From positions 5,223,001 to 5,287,000 of the forward strand of contig NZ_CP029551.1 of the NCBI RefSeq assembly GCF_003173735.1: a DNA stretch of 64,000 nucleotides, given 5' to 3'. Source of the stretch: Methylobacterium radiodurans (GTDB lineage Bacteria > Pseudomonadota > Alphaproteobacteria > Rhizobiales > Beijerinckiaceae). The position numbers and the translations under genes are program-made. This document shows positions 17,745 to 26,902 of the stretch, in pieces. The notes below the pieces were generated by a model. The model saw nothing but the letters and a program-made list of their open reading frames with translations. It made no database searches and had not been told where the DNA came from. Each line of letters begins with the position of its first letter. Positions within the stretch are counted from its first letter, which is position 1.

Positions 17745-19718
17745 GTGGCCGAGAACGAGAGCGTGACGTCGATCCTTGAGGGTCTGGAGGAGCCGGCGGC
17801 CCTGCGCCGCCTGCCGGAGAGCCGCCTTCAGGCTGTGGCCGACGCCGTGCGCGCCGAGATGATCGACGCGGTCTCCGTCACCGGCGGCCATCTCGGCTCC
17901 GGGCTCGGCGTCGTCGAGCTCACGGTCGCGCTGCACCACGTCTTCGACACGCCCGACGACCGCATCATCTGGGACGTCGGCCACCAGGCCTACCCGCACA
18001 AGATCCTCACCGGACGCCGCGACCGCATCCGCACGCTCCGCCAGGGCGGCGGCCTGTCGGGCTTCACCAAGCGGAGCGAGAGCGTCTACGACCCCTTCGG
18101 CGCGGCCCACTCCTCCACCTCGATCTCCGCCGGCCTCGGCATGGCGGTCGCCCGCGACCTCGACGTGGCCGAGGCCAAGGCCGCCGGCCGCGAGAGTCCG
18201 AAGCGCCGCAACGTCATCGCGGTGATCGGCGACGGCTCGATGTCGGCCGGCATGGCCTACGAGGCCATGAACAATGCCGGCGCCCTGCACTCGCGCCTCA
18301 TCGTCATCCTCAACGACAACGACATGTCGATCGCGCCGCCTGTCGGCGCCATGTCGGCCTACTTCGCCCGGCTGGCCTCCGGCGGCACCTACCGCTCGCT
18401 CCGCGAGACCGCCAAGCAGCTCGGCCAGCTCCTGCCGAAGGCCATCTACCAGCGCGCGGCGGCGGCCGAGGAGTATGCCCGCTCGCTCGTGGTGGGCGGG
18501 GGCACCATGTTCGAGGAGATGGGCTTCCACTACGTGGGACCGGTCGACGGGCACAACCTCGACCACCTCCTGCCCATCCTCAAGAACGTGCGCGACGCCG
18601 AGCACGGGCCCATCCTGCTCCACGTCGTCACCCAGAAGGGCAAGGGCTACGCGCCGGCCGAGGCCAGCGCCGACCGCTACCACGGCGTGGTCAAGTTCGA
18701 CGTGGTCTCAGGGGTCCAGGCCAAGGCCAAGCCGAACGCCCCGGCCTACACCCGCGTCTTCGGCGAGAGCCTGATCAAGGCGGCCGACGCCGACCCGAAG
18801 GTGGTGGCGATCACCGCGGCGATGCCGGGCGGCACCGGCATCGACCTGTTCGGCAAGGCGCATCCGAGCCGCACCTTCGACGTCGGCATCGCCGAGCAGC
18901 ACGCGGTCACCTTCGCGGGCGGCCTGGCCACCGAGGGCTACCGGCCGTTCGTTGCGATCTACTCGACCTTCCTGCAGCGCGCCTACGATCAGGTCGTGCA
19001 CGACGTGGCCCTGCAGAACCTGCCCGTGCGCTTCTGCCTGGACCGGGCGGGGCTGGTGGGCGCGGATGGCGCCACGCACGCGGGCGCCTTCGACCTCGCC
19101 TACCTCTGCTGCCTGCCGAACATGACGGTGATGGCGGCCGCCGACGAGGCCGAGCTGGTGCACATGGTGGCGACCTGTCACGCGCACGACTCAGGGCCGA
19201 TCGCGCTGCGCTACCCGCGCGGCGAGGGCGTGGGGGTTGAGCTTCCCGAGCGGGGCGAGGCGCTGGCGATCGGGCGCGGGCGGATCCTGCGGCGTCCCGA
19301 GGGTGCGCGGGTGGCGCTCTTGTCGCTCGGCACGCGTCTCTCTGAGGCGCTGAAGGCGGCCGACCAGCTGGAGGAGGCGGGCGTCGCCGTGACGGTGGCG
19401 GATGCGCGCTTTGCCAAGCCGCTGGACGAGGGGATGATCCTGGACCTGGCGGCGAGCCACGAGGTTCTGATCACGCTGGAGGAGGGCTCGCGCGGCGGCT
19501 TCGGCGCGATGGTGCTGCATCTCCTGTCGGAGCGGGGCGTGCTGGACGCGATGCGGGTCCGGGTCCGCACGATGACGCTGCCGGACGCCTACCAGGACCA
19601 CGACACGCCGGACCGGATGTACGCCGAGGCCGGGCTCGACGCCGCCGCCATCGTCGCCAAGATCAACGAGGTCCTGCCCGAGCGCCAGGACGGCCGCTCG
19701 CGCCTGCGGCTGGCCTGA
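17745..19718 (+). CDS. dxs: 1-deoxy-D-xylulose-5-phosphate synthase
   Basis: Dxs condenses pyruvate and glyceraldehyde 3-phosphate to DXP, the entry step of the MEP isoprenoid pathway, and is often rate-limiting. The 657-residue thiamine-diphosphate enzyme shows [11 protein letters not shown], the ThDP/Mg motif [18 protein letters not shown], the transketolase-like [13 protein letters not shown] with the catalytic Glu, and a C-terminal transketolase domain. The GTG at 17745 is placed by GAGGA eight bases upstream and by family length. Its position just ahead of the hopanoid genes fits a role in supplying C5 units for triterpenoids, although a terminator separates them. Confidence 0.97.
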   Translation: MAENESVTSILEGLEEPAALRRLPESRLQAVADAVRAEMIDAVSVTGGHLGSGLGVVELTVALHHVFDTPDDRIIWDVGHQAYPHKILTGRRDRIRTLRQGGGLSGFTKRSESVYDPFGAAHSSTSISAGLGMAVARDLDVAEAKAAGRESPKRRNVIAVIGDGSMSAGMAYEAMNNAGALHSRLIVILNDNDMSIAPPVGAMSAYFARLASGGTYRSLRETAKQLGQLLPKAIYQRAAAAEEYARSLVVGGGTMFEEMGFHYVGPVDGHNLDHLLPILKNVRDAEHGPILLHVVTQKGKGYAPAEASADRYHGVVKFDVVSGVQAKAKPNAPAYTRVFGESLIKAADADPKVVAITAAMPGGTGIDLFGKAHPSRTFDVGIAEQHAVTFAGGLATEGYRPFVAIYSTFLQRAYDQVVHDVALQNLPVRFCLDRAGLVGADGATHAGAFDLAYLCCLPNMTVMAAADEAELVHMVATCHAHDSGPIALRYPRGEGVGVELPERGEALAIGRGRILRRPEGARVALLSLGTRLSEALKAADQLEEAGVAVTVADARFAKPLDEGMILDLAASHEVLITLEEGSRGGFGAMVLHLLSERGVLDAMRVRVRTMTLPDAYQDHDTPDRMYAEAGLDAAAIVAKINEVLPERQDGRSRLRLA

Positions 19719-19724
19719 GACACG

Positions 19725-19756
19725 CAAGGGGGCCGGTCCGCCGGCCCCGCTTGTTC
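19725..19756 (+). terminator. Rho-independent terminator after dxs
   Basis: GGGGCCGG (19729-19736) and CCGGCCCC (19741-19748) form an 8-bp stem with a TCCG loop. It is extended by CAAG/CTTG across one bulged base and followed by a short T-rich tail (TTGTT). It starts seven bases after the dxs stop and separates dxs from the hopanoid operon. Confidence 0.65.
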
Positions 19757-19848
19757 CCCGCGGCGTTCGGTGACACAAGCCCCCGCACCGCGGTGCAGCA
19801 CGATGGGCCGATTCGCCCGCACCGCGTCTTCGTGACGATACGAGCGTG

Positions 19849-20877
19849 ATGGCAGAGGCGACCCAGACCGGCCCCTCCGAACCCGGCCCCGTGCTGATCA
19901 CCGGCGCGAGCGGCTTTCTCGGCCCGGCCCTCGTGGACGTGTTCCGGGCGGCGGGCTTCCCCGTGCGCATCCTCGTGCGCGCCACGAGCCCGCGCAAGAA
20001 TCTCACCTGGACGGATGTCGAGATCGCCGAGGGTGACATGCGGGATCCCGCCGCGGTCGCGCAGGCGATGCGGGGCCAGCGCTATCTCGTGCACGCGGCC
20101 GCCGATTATCGGCTCTGGGCGCCCGACATGGAGGAGATCGTCCGGACGAACCGCGACGGCACCCGCGTGATGATGCAGGCGGCCCTGAATGCTGGCGTCG
20201 AGCGGGTGGTCTACACGTCGAGCGTCGCCACGATCCGGCCGCCCGCGGACGGTGTCACGCCCTCCGACGAGACCATGCCGCTGACGCCCGAGACCGCGAT
20301 CGGCGCCTACAAGCGCAGCAAGGTCGTGGCGGAGCGCGTGGTCGAGGAGATGGTGGAGAACGACGGCCTGCCGGCCGTGATCGTGAACCCCTCGACCCCG
20401 ATCGGCCCTCGCGACGTGAAGCCGACGCCCACCGGGCGCATCATCCAGGAGGCGGCGATGGGCAAGATGCCGGCCTTCGTCGATACCGGCCTCAACCTCG
20501 CGCACGTCGACGACGTGGCGGCCGGCCACTTGCTGGCGCTTCGGAAAGGCCGGATCGGCGAGCGCTACATCCTGGGCGGCGAGAACGTGCTCCTGTCGCA
20601 GATGCTCGCCGACATCGCCCGCATCGTTGGCCGTAGGCCCCCGACCGTGAACCTGCCGCGTGGCGCGGTCTATCCCGTCGCCTTCTTCTCGGAATTGGCC
20701 GCCCGCTTCACCGGCAAGCAGCCCTTCGCCACGATCGACGGCATCCGCATGTCGCGCTACCGGATGTTCTTCTCCGACGCCAAGGCGCGGGCCGAACTCG
20801 GCTACTCCGCCCGCCCCTACCGACAGGGCCTGGAGGACGCGATCGGCTGGTTCCGCAACGCGGGGTATCTGCGATGA
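19849..20877 (+). CDS. hpnA: Hopanoid-associated sugar epimerase/reductase HpnA
   Basis: HpnA is an extended short-chain dehydrogenase/epimerase found in hopanoid loci; its exact substrate is not settled. The 342-residue product has the NAD(P)-binding motif TGASGFLGP near the N terminus, the catalytic Tyr-Lys pair in AYKRSK, and VVYTSSVATI with the Ser. The C-terminal half has the family trait GERYILGGENV. The ATG at 19849 is directly preceded by an in-frame GTG at 19846, which could also serve. It overlaps hpnC by four bases (ATGA), so it heads the hpnA-C-D-E-shc unit. Confidence 0.93.
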   Translation: MAEATQTGPSEPGPVLITGASGFLGPALVDVFRAAGFPVRILVRATSPRKNLTWTDVEIAEGDMRDPAAVAQAMRGQRYLVHAAADYRLWAPDMEEIVRTNRDGTRVMMQAALNAGVERVVYTSSVATIRPPADGVTPSDETMPLTPETAIGAYKRSKVVAERVVEEMVENDGLPAVIVNPSTPIGPRDVKPTPTGRIIQEAAMGKMPAFVDTGLNLAHVDDVAAGHLLALRKGRIGERYILGGENVLLSQMLADIARIVGRRPPTVNLPRGAVYPVAFFSELAARFTGKQPFATIDGIRMSRYRMFFSDAKARAELGYSARPYRQGLEDAIGWFRNAGYLR

Positions 20878-21758
20878 GCGCCGCCCTCGACACCGCGACC
20901 GCGACGCGCTCTGGCAAGGGGCACCGCGACGAGAACTTTCCGGTCGCCTCGCACCTGATCCACCCGCGCAATCGGCCGCCGATCCTGGCCTTCTACTACT
21001 TCGTGCGCGCGGGCGACGACGTGGCAGATCATCCGGACTTATCGTCGGAGCAGAAGATCGCGCTGCTCGACGGCCTCGCCGACGCGCTCACCGGCGCCGG
21101 CCCGTCCGACCCGGAGGCCGAGCCGCTGAAGGCGGAGCTTGCCGCCCGCGGCCTGCCGCCGCTGCACGCGCTCGAACTGCTCGACGCCTTCCGCATGGAC
21201 GCGCGCAAGAACCGCTACGCCGACTGGAACGAGCTGATCCACTATTGCCGCTACTCGGCGATGCCGGTGGGCCGCTACGTTCTCGACGTGCATGGCGAGG
21301 ACCCGGCCCGGGTCTACAAGGCGTCCGACGCGATCTGCGCCGCCCTCCAGATCCTCAACCACCTGCAGGATTGCGGCAAGGACTTCGCCAAGATGGACCG
21401 GGTCTACATCCCGGAGGAGACGCTGCGGAAGCACGGCGCCACCGTCGCCATGCTGGGCGAACCGACGGCCACGCCGCAGCTGCGCGCCGTGATCAGCGAG
21501 TTGGCCGGGCGCACGCTCGCCCTGCTGGAGGAGGGCCGCGCGCTGCCCGATCTCATCGACGACACCCGCCTCTCCATGGAGATCGCCGCGATCCACCGGC
21601 TCGCCGTGCTGCTGACGCGCGGCCTGCTCACCCGCGACCCGCTCTCCGAGAAGGTCCACCACGGCAAGGCCGCCTTCGCGCTGACCGCGCTCGGCGCCGC
21701 GGCGGGCGCGCTCGCCCGCCGGCCCTTCCGCGGCCGGCTCGCGCGCGCTGCGGCCTGA
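20874..21758 (+). CDS. hpnC: Hydroxysqualene synthase HpnC
   Basis: HpnC hydrolyses presqualene diphosphate to hydroxysqualene in the three-enzyme bacterial route to squalene. The 294-residue protein is of the squalene/phytoene synthase family, with the first Asp-rich motif in VRAGDDVADH (Asp48, Asp49, Asp52). The second Asp-rich motif, LNHLQDCGKDF (Asp166, Asp170), is the variant form that distinguishes HpnC from HpnD. The ATGA overlap with hpnA sets the start and couples translation. It acts between HpnD and HpnE. Confidence 0.95.
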   Translation: MSAALDTATATRSGKGHRDENFPVASHLIHPRNRPPILAFYYFVRAGDDVADHPDLSSEQKIALLDGLADALTGAGPSDPEAEPLKAELAARGLPPLHALELLDAFRMDARKNRYADWNELIHYCRYSAMPVGRYVLDVHGEDPARVYKASDAICAALQILNHLQDCGKDFAKMDRVYIPEETLRKHGATVAMLGEPTATPQLRAVISELAGRTLALLEEGRALPDLIDDTRLSMEIAAIHRLAVLLTRGLLTRDPLSEKVHHGKAAFALTALGAAAGALARRPFRGRLARAAA

Positions 21759-21773
21759 GAGACAGCTGAGATC

Positions 21774-22625
21774 ATGACCGCCGCCGTCGATACCGCTGCC
21801 CAGCCCGCCGCCGAGGCCCCTGCCCTGCCGGCCGCCGGCTCCTCGTTCTACACCGCCATGCGGCTCCTCCCGAAGGAGCGGCGCGAGGCGATGTACGCCG
21901 TCTACGCCTTCTGTCGTGCCGTGGACGATGTCGCCGACGACGGCGGTCCCGCCGAGTTGCGCGCGGCCGAGCTGGAGCGCTGGCGCGCCGATATCGATGC
22001 CCTCTACGCCGGCCGCCCGGCCGCGCGGGTGCGCGACCTCGTCGGGCCGGTGAAGGAGTACGACCTGAAGCGCGAGGATTTCCACGCCGTGATCGACGGC
22101 ATGGCGATGGACGCCTTCACCGACATCGTCGCGCCGGACGCCGCCACCCTCGACCTCTACTGCGACCGGGTCGCCAGCGCGGTCGGGCGCCTCTCGGTGC
22201 GCATCTTCGGCATGCCGGAGGAGGACGGGATCCGCCTCGCCTGGCACCAGGGCCGCGCGCTCCAGCTCACCAACATCCTGCGCGACATCGACGAGGACGC
22301 CGAGCGCGGCCGCCTCTACCTGCCCCGCGAGCCGCTCGCCGCGATCGGGCTGGACAACCCGACGCCGGCCGCCGCCATGGCCCATCCGCGCATCGGCGAG
22401 GTCTGCGCCGCCCTCGCCAAGGAGGCGGAGGGGCATTACCGGGCGACCTGGGAGATCATCCGCCGCAACCCGCGCCGCGCCACCAAGGCCGCGCGCCTGA
22501 TGGCCGCCGCCTACCGACTCTACCTCGTCGCCCTGCTCCGGCGCGGCTGGGCCGCTCCGCGCGCCCGCGTGAAACCGGCCAAGCTCGCCCTGATCGGCGT
22601 GGCGCTGCGGCACGGGATCGTCTGA
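21774..22625 (+). CDS. hpnD: Presqualene diphosphate synthase HpnD
   Basis: HpnD joins two farnesyl diphosphates head-to-head to presqualene diphosphate, the first committed step to hopanoids. The 283-residue protein is a second squalene/phytoene synthase paralogue. Its first Asp-rich motif is CRAVDDVADD (Asp51-Asp56) and the second is LTNILRDIDEDAERGRLYLP, with the standard DxxxD spacing. An Ala/Pro-rich N-terminal extension of about 20 residues precedes SSFYTAMRLLPKERREAMYA. Its stop TGA shares bases with the ATG of hpnE (TGATG). Confidence 0.95.
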   Translation: MTAAVDTAAQPAAEAPALPAAGSSFYTAMRLLPKERREAMYAVYAFCRAVDDVADDGGPAELRAAELERWRADIDALYAGRPAARVRDLVGPVKEYDLKREDFHAVIDGMAMDAFTDIVAPDAATLDLYCDRVASAVGRLSVRIFGMPEEDGIRLAWHQGRALQLTNILRDIDEDAERGRLYLPREPLAAIGLDNPTPAAAMAHPRIGEVCAALAKEAEGHYRATWEIIRRNPRRATKAARLMAAAYRLYLVALLRRGWAAPRARVKPAKLALIGVALRHGIV

Positions 22626-23911
22626 TGGGCACCGTCCACGTCGTCGGCTCGGGACTCGCCGGGCTCTCCGCCGCCGTCGCGTTGGTCCAGCGCGGCGAGC
22701 ACGTCGTCCTGCACGAGGCCGCCAAGCAGGCGGGCGGGCGCTGCCGCTCCTACTACGACCCGGCCCTCGGGCTGACGATCGACAACGGCAACCACCTGCT
22801 GCTCTCCGGCAACGCGGACACGCTCGATTTCCTGCGCGTCGTCGGCGCGCCCGCCGACGCGCTCACCGGGCCGGACGAGGCGGTGTTCGACTTCGCCGAC
22901 CTGCGGTCCGGCGAGCGCTGGCAGCTGCGCCCGAATGGGGGCCGCCTGCCCTGGTGGGTGCTGAGCCCCGACCGCCGCGTGCCGGGCACCCGCGCCCGCG
23001 ACTACCTCGCGCCGCTCGGCATCCTGTTGGCCGCCGCCGGGCAGAAGGACGGCCAGGGCGGCACGATCGGCGCCCATATGCGCTGCGAGGGCCCGCTCTA
23101 CGAGCGGCTCTGGCACCCGGTGCTGCTCGCCGCCCTCAACACCGACCCGCGCGAGAGCGATGTGGGCCTGGCCGCGAAGATCCTGCGCGAGACGCTGGGC
23201 GCCGGCGGGCAGGCCTGCCGGCCGCTGGTCGCCGTCGAGGGACTCTCGGCGGCCTTCGTCGATCCGGCGATCCGCTTCATCGAGGGTCGGGGCGGCGAGA
23301 TCCGCTTCGGCCGCCGCCTGCGCGCGCTCGGCCTCGGACGCGGGCGCGCCGAGCGCCTGGACTTCTCGGACGGCCCGACCACGCTCGGCCCGAACGATTC
23401 GGTCGTGCTCGCCCTGCCCCCGTGGGTCGCGGCCGAGATGCTGCCCGACCTGCCGACGCCGCGGGAATACCGCTCGATCGTCAACGCCCACTTCGCGCTC
23501 GCGCCGAAGCCCGGCAGCCCGCTTTTTCTCGGCGTGGTGAACGGGCTGACCGAGTGGCTCTTCGCCTATCCGGACCGGTATTCGGTCACGATCAGCGGGG
23601 CCGACCGGCTCCTCGACGTGCCGCGTGAAGATCTCGCCCGCGAGATCTGGGGGGAGATCGCCCAGCTCGGTAATCTTGCGCGGGAACTGCCCAGCTGGCA
23701 GATCGTAAAAGAGAAGCGCGCCACCTTCGCGGCCACCCCCGCGGAGGCGGCTCGACGTGCGCGCGCCGAGACGGCCTACGACAACCTCGTGCTGGCGGGC
23801 GACTGGACCGCGACGGGCCTGCCCTCAACCATCGAGGGCGCGATCCGCTCGGGTCGCACGGCGGCGCGAGCACTTGCGTGCGGTGCAACACGCACGCGCG
23901 GAGCGGCCTGA
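22625..23911 (+). CDS. hpnE: Hydroxysqualene reductase/dehydroxylase HpnE
   Basis: HpnE is a flavoprotein that reduces hydroxysqualene to squalene. The 428-residue product begins with an FAD-binding Rossmann motif (VVGSGLAGLSAAVAL, residues about 7-21) followed by EAAKQAGGRCRSYYD. It ends with the amine-oxidase-like C-terminal motif LVLAGDWTATGLPSTIEGAI, which closes the FAD site. The start overlaps the hpnD stop by one base. A 151-base gap then precedes shc; a separate promoter there is possible but not obvious. Confidence 0.94.
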   Translation: MGTVHVVGSGLAGLSAAVALVQRGEHVVLHEAAKQAGGRCRSYYDPALGLTIDNGNHLLLSGNADTLDFLRVVGAPADALTGPDEAVFDFADLRSGERWQLRPNGGRLPWWVLSPDRRVPGTRARDYLAPLGILLAAAGQKDGQGGTIGAHMRCEGPLYERLWHPVLLAALNTDPRESDVGLAAKILRETLGAGGQACRPLVAVEGLSAAFVDPAIRFIEGRGGEIRFGRRLRALGLGRGRAERLDFSDGPTTLGPNDSVVLALPPWVAAEMLPDLPTPREYRSIVNAHFALAPKPGSPLFLGVVNGLTEWLFAYPDRYSVTISGADRLLDVPREDLAREIWGEIAQLGNLARELPSWQIVKEKRATFAATPAEAARRARAETAYDNLVLAGDWTATGLPSTIEGAIRSGRTAARALACGATRTRGAA

Positions 23912-24062
23912 GGCAGAAGCCGAGGGCTTGGGAATCAGGCGCGGGATTCCGGTCCGCGTCCCGAAGCCGGTCGCGGTCCTTCCGCGTTACGGCCTCGGTT
24001 GATCAGACACGCGACGCGCGCGGCAGGCCCTCCGGGGCGCCGGCGTCGAAGAGGCGAGGACG

Positions 24063-26060
24063 ATGAGAGAGGCCGTGAGCAAGATCGAGGCGCTACAGCG
24101 CCCGAAGACGCAGGGGATTACCCTCGACGCCGTCGAGCGGAGCATCGCGCAGGCGACGCGCGCCCTCACGGATCTCGCCCACGACGACGGCCATATCTGC
24201 TTCGAGCTGGAGGCCGACGCCACCATCCCGTCCGAGTACGTCCTCTACCACCAGTTCCGCGGCACGAATCCCCGCCCCGGGCTGGAGGCGAAGATCGGCA
24301 ACTACCTGCGGCGCACGCAGGGGCCGCACGGCGGCTGGGCGCTGGTCCACGAGGGCCCGTTCGACATGAGCGCGAGCGTGAAGGCCTACTTCGCGCTCAA
24401 GATGATCGGCGAGGACATCGAGGCGCCGCACATGCGCCGCGCCCGGGAGGCGATCCTCTCCCGCGGAGGGGCTGCCAACGCCAACGTCTTCACCCGCTTC
24501 ATGCTCGCCCTCTACGGCGAGGTGCCCTGGCGCGCCGTGCCGGCGATGCCGGTCGAGGTGATGTTCCTGCCGAAGTGGTTCCCCTTCCACCTCGACAAGG
24601 TGAGCTACTGGGCCCGCTGCGTGATGGTGCCGCTCTTCGTGCTCCAGGCCACGAAGCCCCGCGCCCGCAACCCGCGCGGCATCGGCGTGCAGGAGCTGTT
24701 CGTCACGCCGCCCGAATCGGTCCGCTTCTGGCCGGGCAGCCCGCACGCGACCTGGCCCTGGACCCCGATCTTCGGCTTCATCGACCGCATCCTGCAGAAG
24801 ACCGAGAATCATTTCCCCAAGGGGCCGCGCAAGCGCGCCATGGAGAAGGCCCGCGCCTGGGTGAGCGAGCGCCTCAACGGCGAGGACGGCCTCGGCGCGA
24901 TCTTCCCCGCCATGGTCAACTCGGTGCTGATGTACGAGGTGATGGGCTACGGCCCCGATCACCCGCAGGTCCGCATCGCCTGCGACGCGATCGAGAAGCT
25001 CGTCGTCGAGAAGCCGCACGAGGCCTACGTTCAGCCTTGCGTTTCCCCGGTGTGGGACACCGCACTCGCGAGCCACGCGCTCCTCGAGGCCGGCGGGCCC
25101 GAGGCGGAGGCGCAGGCCCGGGCCGGCCTCGACTGGCTCAAGCCCCGCCAGATCCTCGACATCAAGGGCGACTGGGCCGCGGCCAAGCCCGACGTGCGCC
25201 CGGGCGGCTGGGCCTTCCAGTACGGCAACGCCCACTATCCCGACCTCGACGACACCGCGGTGGTGGTGATGTCGATGGACCGCGCCATGCGCCAGCACGG
25301 TCTGGTCGCCGGCATGCCGGACTACAAGGCGTCGATCGCCCGCGCCCGCGAGTGGGTCGAGGGGCTGCAGTCGAAGGACGGCGGCTGGGCGGCCTTCGAC
25401 GCCGACAACAACCACATGTACCTCAACCACATCCCGTTCTCGGACCACGGCGCGCTGCTCGATCCGCCGACCGCGGACGTGACGGCGCGCGTGGTCTCGA
25501 TGCTCTCGCAGCTCGGCGAGACCCGCCAGACCTCCAAGGCGCTCGACCGCGGCGTGACCTACCTCCTGAACGACCAAGAGGCCGACGGCTCGTGGTACGG
25601 CCGCTGGGGCATGAACTTCATCTACGGCACGTGGTCGGTGCTCTGCGCGCTGAACGCGGCCGGGGTCGACCCGCAATCCGCCGAGATCCGCAAGGCGGTC
25701 GGCTGGCTCATCCGCATCCAGAACCCGGATGGCGGCTGGGGCGAGGACGCGTCGAGCTACAAGATCGACCCGGCCTTCGAGCCCGGCTCGTCCACCGCCT
25801 CGCAGACCGCCTGGGCGCTGCTCGCCCTTATGGCGGCGGGCGAGTGCGAGGATCCGGCGGTCGCGCGCGGCATCAACTTCCTGACCCGGACGCAAGGGGC
25901 GGACGGCTTCTGGAACGAGGAGCGCTACACGGCGACCGGCTTCCCGCGGGTGTTCTACCTGCGCTACCACGGCTACCCGAAGTTCTTCCCGCTCTGGGCC
26001 ATGGCCCGCTACCGCAACCTGAAGCGCGGAAACTCGCGGCAGGTGCAGTTCGGCATGTGA
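24063..26060 (+). CDS. shc: Squalene-hopene cyclase
   Basis: Shc (HpnF) cyclises squalene to hopene and hopanol on the membrane surface. The 665-residue protein has the catalytic DxDD motif DLDDTA at residues 394-399, where Asp396 and Asp397 protonate the terminal double bond. It carries several QW repeats (for example KDGGWAAFDADN, EADGSWYGRWG, NPDGGWGEDASSY), the double alpha-barrel hallmark of triterpene cyclases. The GWAFQYGN and FPLWAMARYRNL segments are also typical. The ATG at 24063 follows GAGG. A strong hairpin terminator follows its stop, just before hpnG. Confidence 0.97.
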   Translation: MREAVSKIEALQRPKTQGITLDAVERSIAQATRALTDLAHDDGHICFELEADATIPSEYVLYHQFRGTNPRPGLEAKIGNYLRRTQGPHGGWALVHEGPFDMSASVKAYFALKMIGEDIEAPHMRRAREAILSRGGAANANVFTRFMLALYGEVPWRAVPAMPVEVMFLPKWFPFHLDKVSYWARCVMVPLFVLQATKPRARNPRGIGVQELFVTPPESVRFWPGSPHATWPWTPIFGFIDRILQKTENHFPKGPRKRAMEKARAWVSERLNGEDGLGAIFPAMVNSVLMYEVMGYGPDHPQVRIACDAIEKLVVEKPHEAYVQPCVSPVWDTALASHALLEAGGPEAEAQARAGLDWLKPRQILDIKGDWAAAKPDVRPGGWAFQYGNAHYPDLDDTAVVVMSMDRAMRQHGLVAGMPDYKASIARAREWVEGLQSKDGGWAAFDADNNHMYLNHIPFSDHGALLDPPTADVTARVVSMLSQLGETRQTSKALDRGVTYLLNDQEADGSWYGRWGMNFIYGTWSVLCALNAAGVDPQSAEIRKAVGWLIRIQNPDGGWGEDASSYKIDPAFEPGSSTASQTAWALLALMAAGECEDPAVARGINFLTRTQGADGFWNEERYTATGFPRVFYLRYHGYPKFFPLWAMARYRNLKRGNSRQVQFGM

Positions 26061-26089
26061 GGCCGCCTCTCAAGACCGAGCCCCATCCC

Positions 26090-26129
26090 TGCGGCCCCCG
26101 CTCCATCTGAGCGGGGGCCGCACGCTTTT
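26090..26129 (+). terminator. Intrinsic terminator-like hairpin between shc and hpnG
   Basis: A perfect 14-base inverted repeat (TGCGGCCCCCGCTC at 26090-26103 and its complement at 26109-26122) with a 5-base loop is followed by CGCTTTTC. The position is 30 bases after the shc stop and 11 bases before the hpnG start. It should end or attenuate transcription inside the hopanoid operon. Confidence 0.75.
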
Positions 26130-26139
26130 CGAGACCGCC

Positions 26140-26841
26140 ATGCAAGCGACGCCGGGCAACCAGCCCGAGAACCCGCCGGTGCTCGCCGTCACCGGGCTCG
26201 CCCGCGAGCGCCGGATCGCGGCGGGCGCGGGCGTCGAGGCGATCGGTGCCGGCGGTAGCCCGGACCGGCTGCGCGCCCTGCTGTCCGGTCGCGCGCCGCC
26301 GACTTGCCGGGCGGTGATCAGCTTCGGCATCGCAGGCGGCCTCGACCCGACGCTCCGGCCGGGCGACGTCGTCGTCTGCACCCATCTGAACGCGGACGGG
26401 CGCCATCCTGCCGATCCCGACCTCGCGCATCGTCTGCACGCGCGCCTGAGCGGCCTGCCGGGCCGGGTGGTCGCCGGCGGCCTCGCCGGCTCCGACGTCG
26501 CCGTCATGGCGGTAGCCGACAAGGCGGCGCTCCACGCCCGGACCGGGGCGCTCGCGGTCGACATGGAATCGCACGTGGCGGCCGCCTTCGCCCAGCGACA
26601 CGCCATGCCCTTCGGCGCAATCCGGGTCGTCTGCGACCCGGCCGAGCGCGCACTGCCGGCCTTCGCGGCGACGGCGCTGACCCCCGAGGGGGAGCCCGAT
26701 ATCCGGGCCGTGCTCGCTGCCGTTCTGAGCGGCCGGGCCCGGATCGGCGACCTGATCCGGCTCGGCCGCGATTCCTCGGTGGCCTTCGCATCCCTGACGC
26801 GCTGCCGCGACCGGCTCGGACCCGGCCTCGGGCTCTCCTGA
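26140..26841 (+). CDS. hpnG: Hopanoid-associated nucleoside phosphorylase HpnG
   Basis: HpnG removes adenine from adenosylhopane to give the ribosyl (phospho-ribosyl) hopane used to make bacteriohopanetetrol and aminotriol. The 233-residue protein belongs to the nucleoside phosphorylase superfamily. It has a phosphate/ribose-binding region (VISFGIAGGLDPTLRPGDVVV) and the purine-site motif LAVDMESHVAAAFA with the conserved Met-Glu pair. It starts at an ATG with only a weak GAG upstream, and lies directly behind a terminator, so expression may be low or depend on read-through. Confidence 0.92.
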   Translation: MQATPGNQPENPPVLAVTGLARERRIAAGAGVEAIGAGGSPDRLRALLSGRAPPTCRAVISFGIAGGLDPTLRPGDVVVCTHLNADGRHPADPDLAHRLHARLSGLPGRVVAGGLAGSDVAVMAVADKAALHARTGALAVDMESHVAAAFAQRHAMPFGAIRVVCDPAERALPAFAATALTPEGEPDIRAVLAAVLSGRARIGDLIRLGRDSSVAFASLTRCRDRLGPGLGLS

Positions 26842-26854
26842 CGGCGGATGCCCG

Positions 26855-26880
26855 GCCGCGGCGGCCCACGCCGTCGCGGC
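26855..26880. terminator. Hairpin between convergent hpnG and the autotransporter gene
   Basis: GCCGCGGCGGC (26855-26865) and GCCGTCGCGGC (26870-26880) pair over 11 bases with one G-T wobble and a 4-base loop. It sits between two convergent stop codons and lacks a T-run, so a bidirectional transcript end is plausible. Confidence 0.4.
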
Positions 26881-26902
26881 TGGGCGATGCCGTCCCTTCA
26901 GC

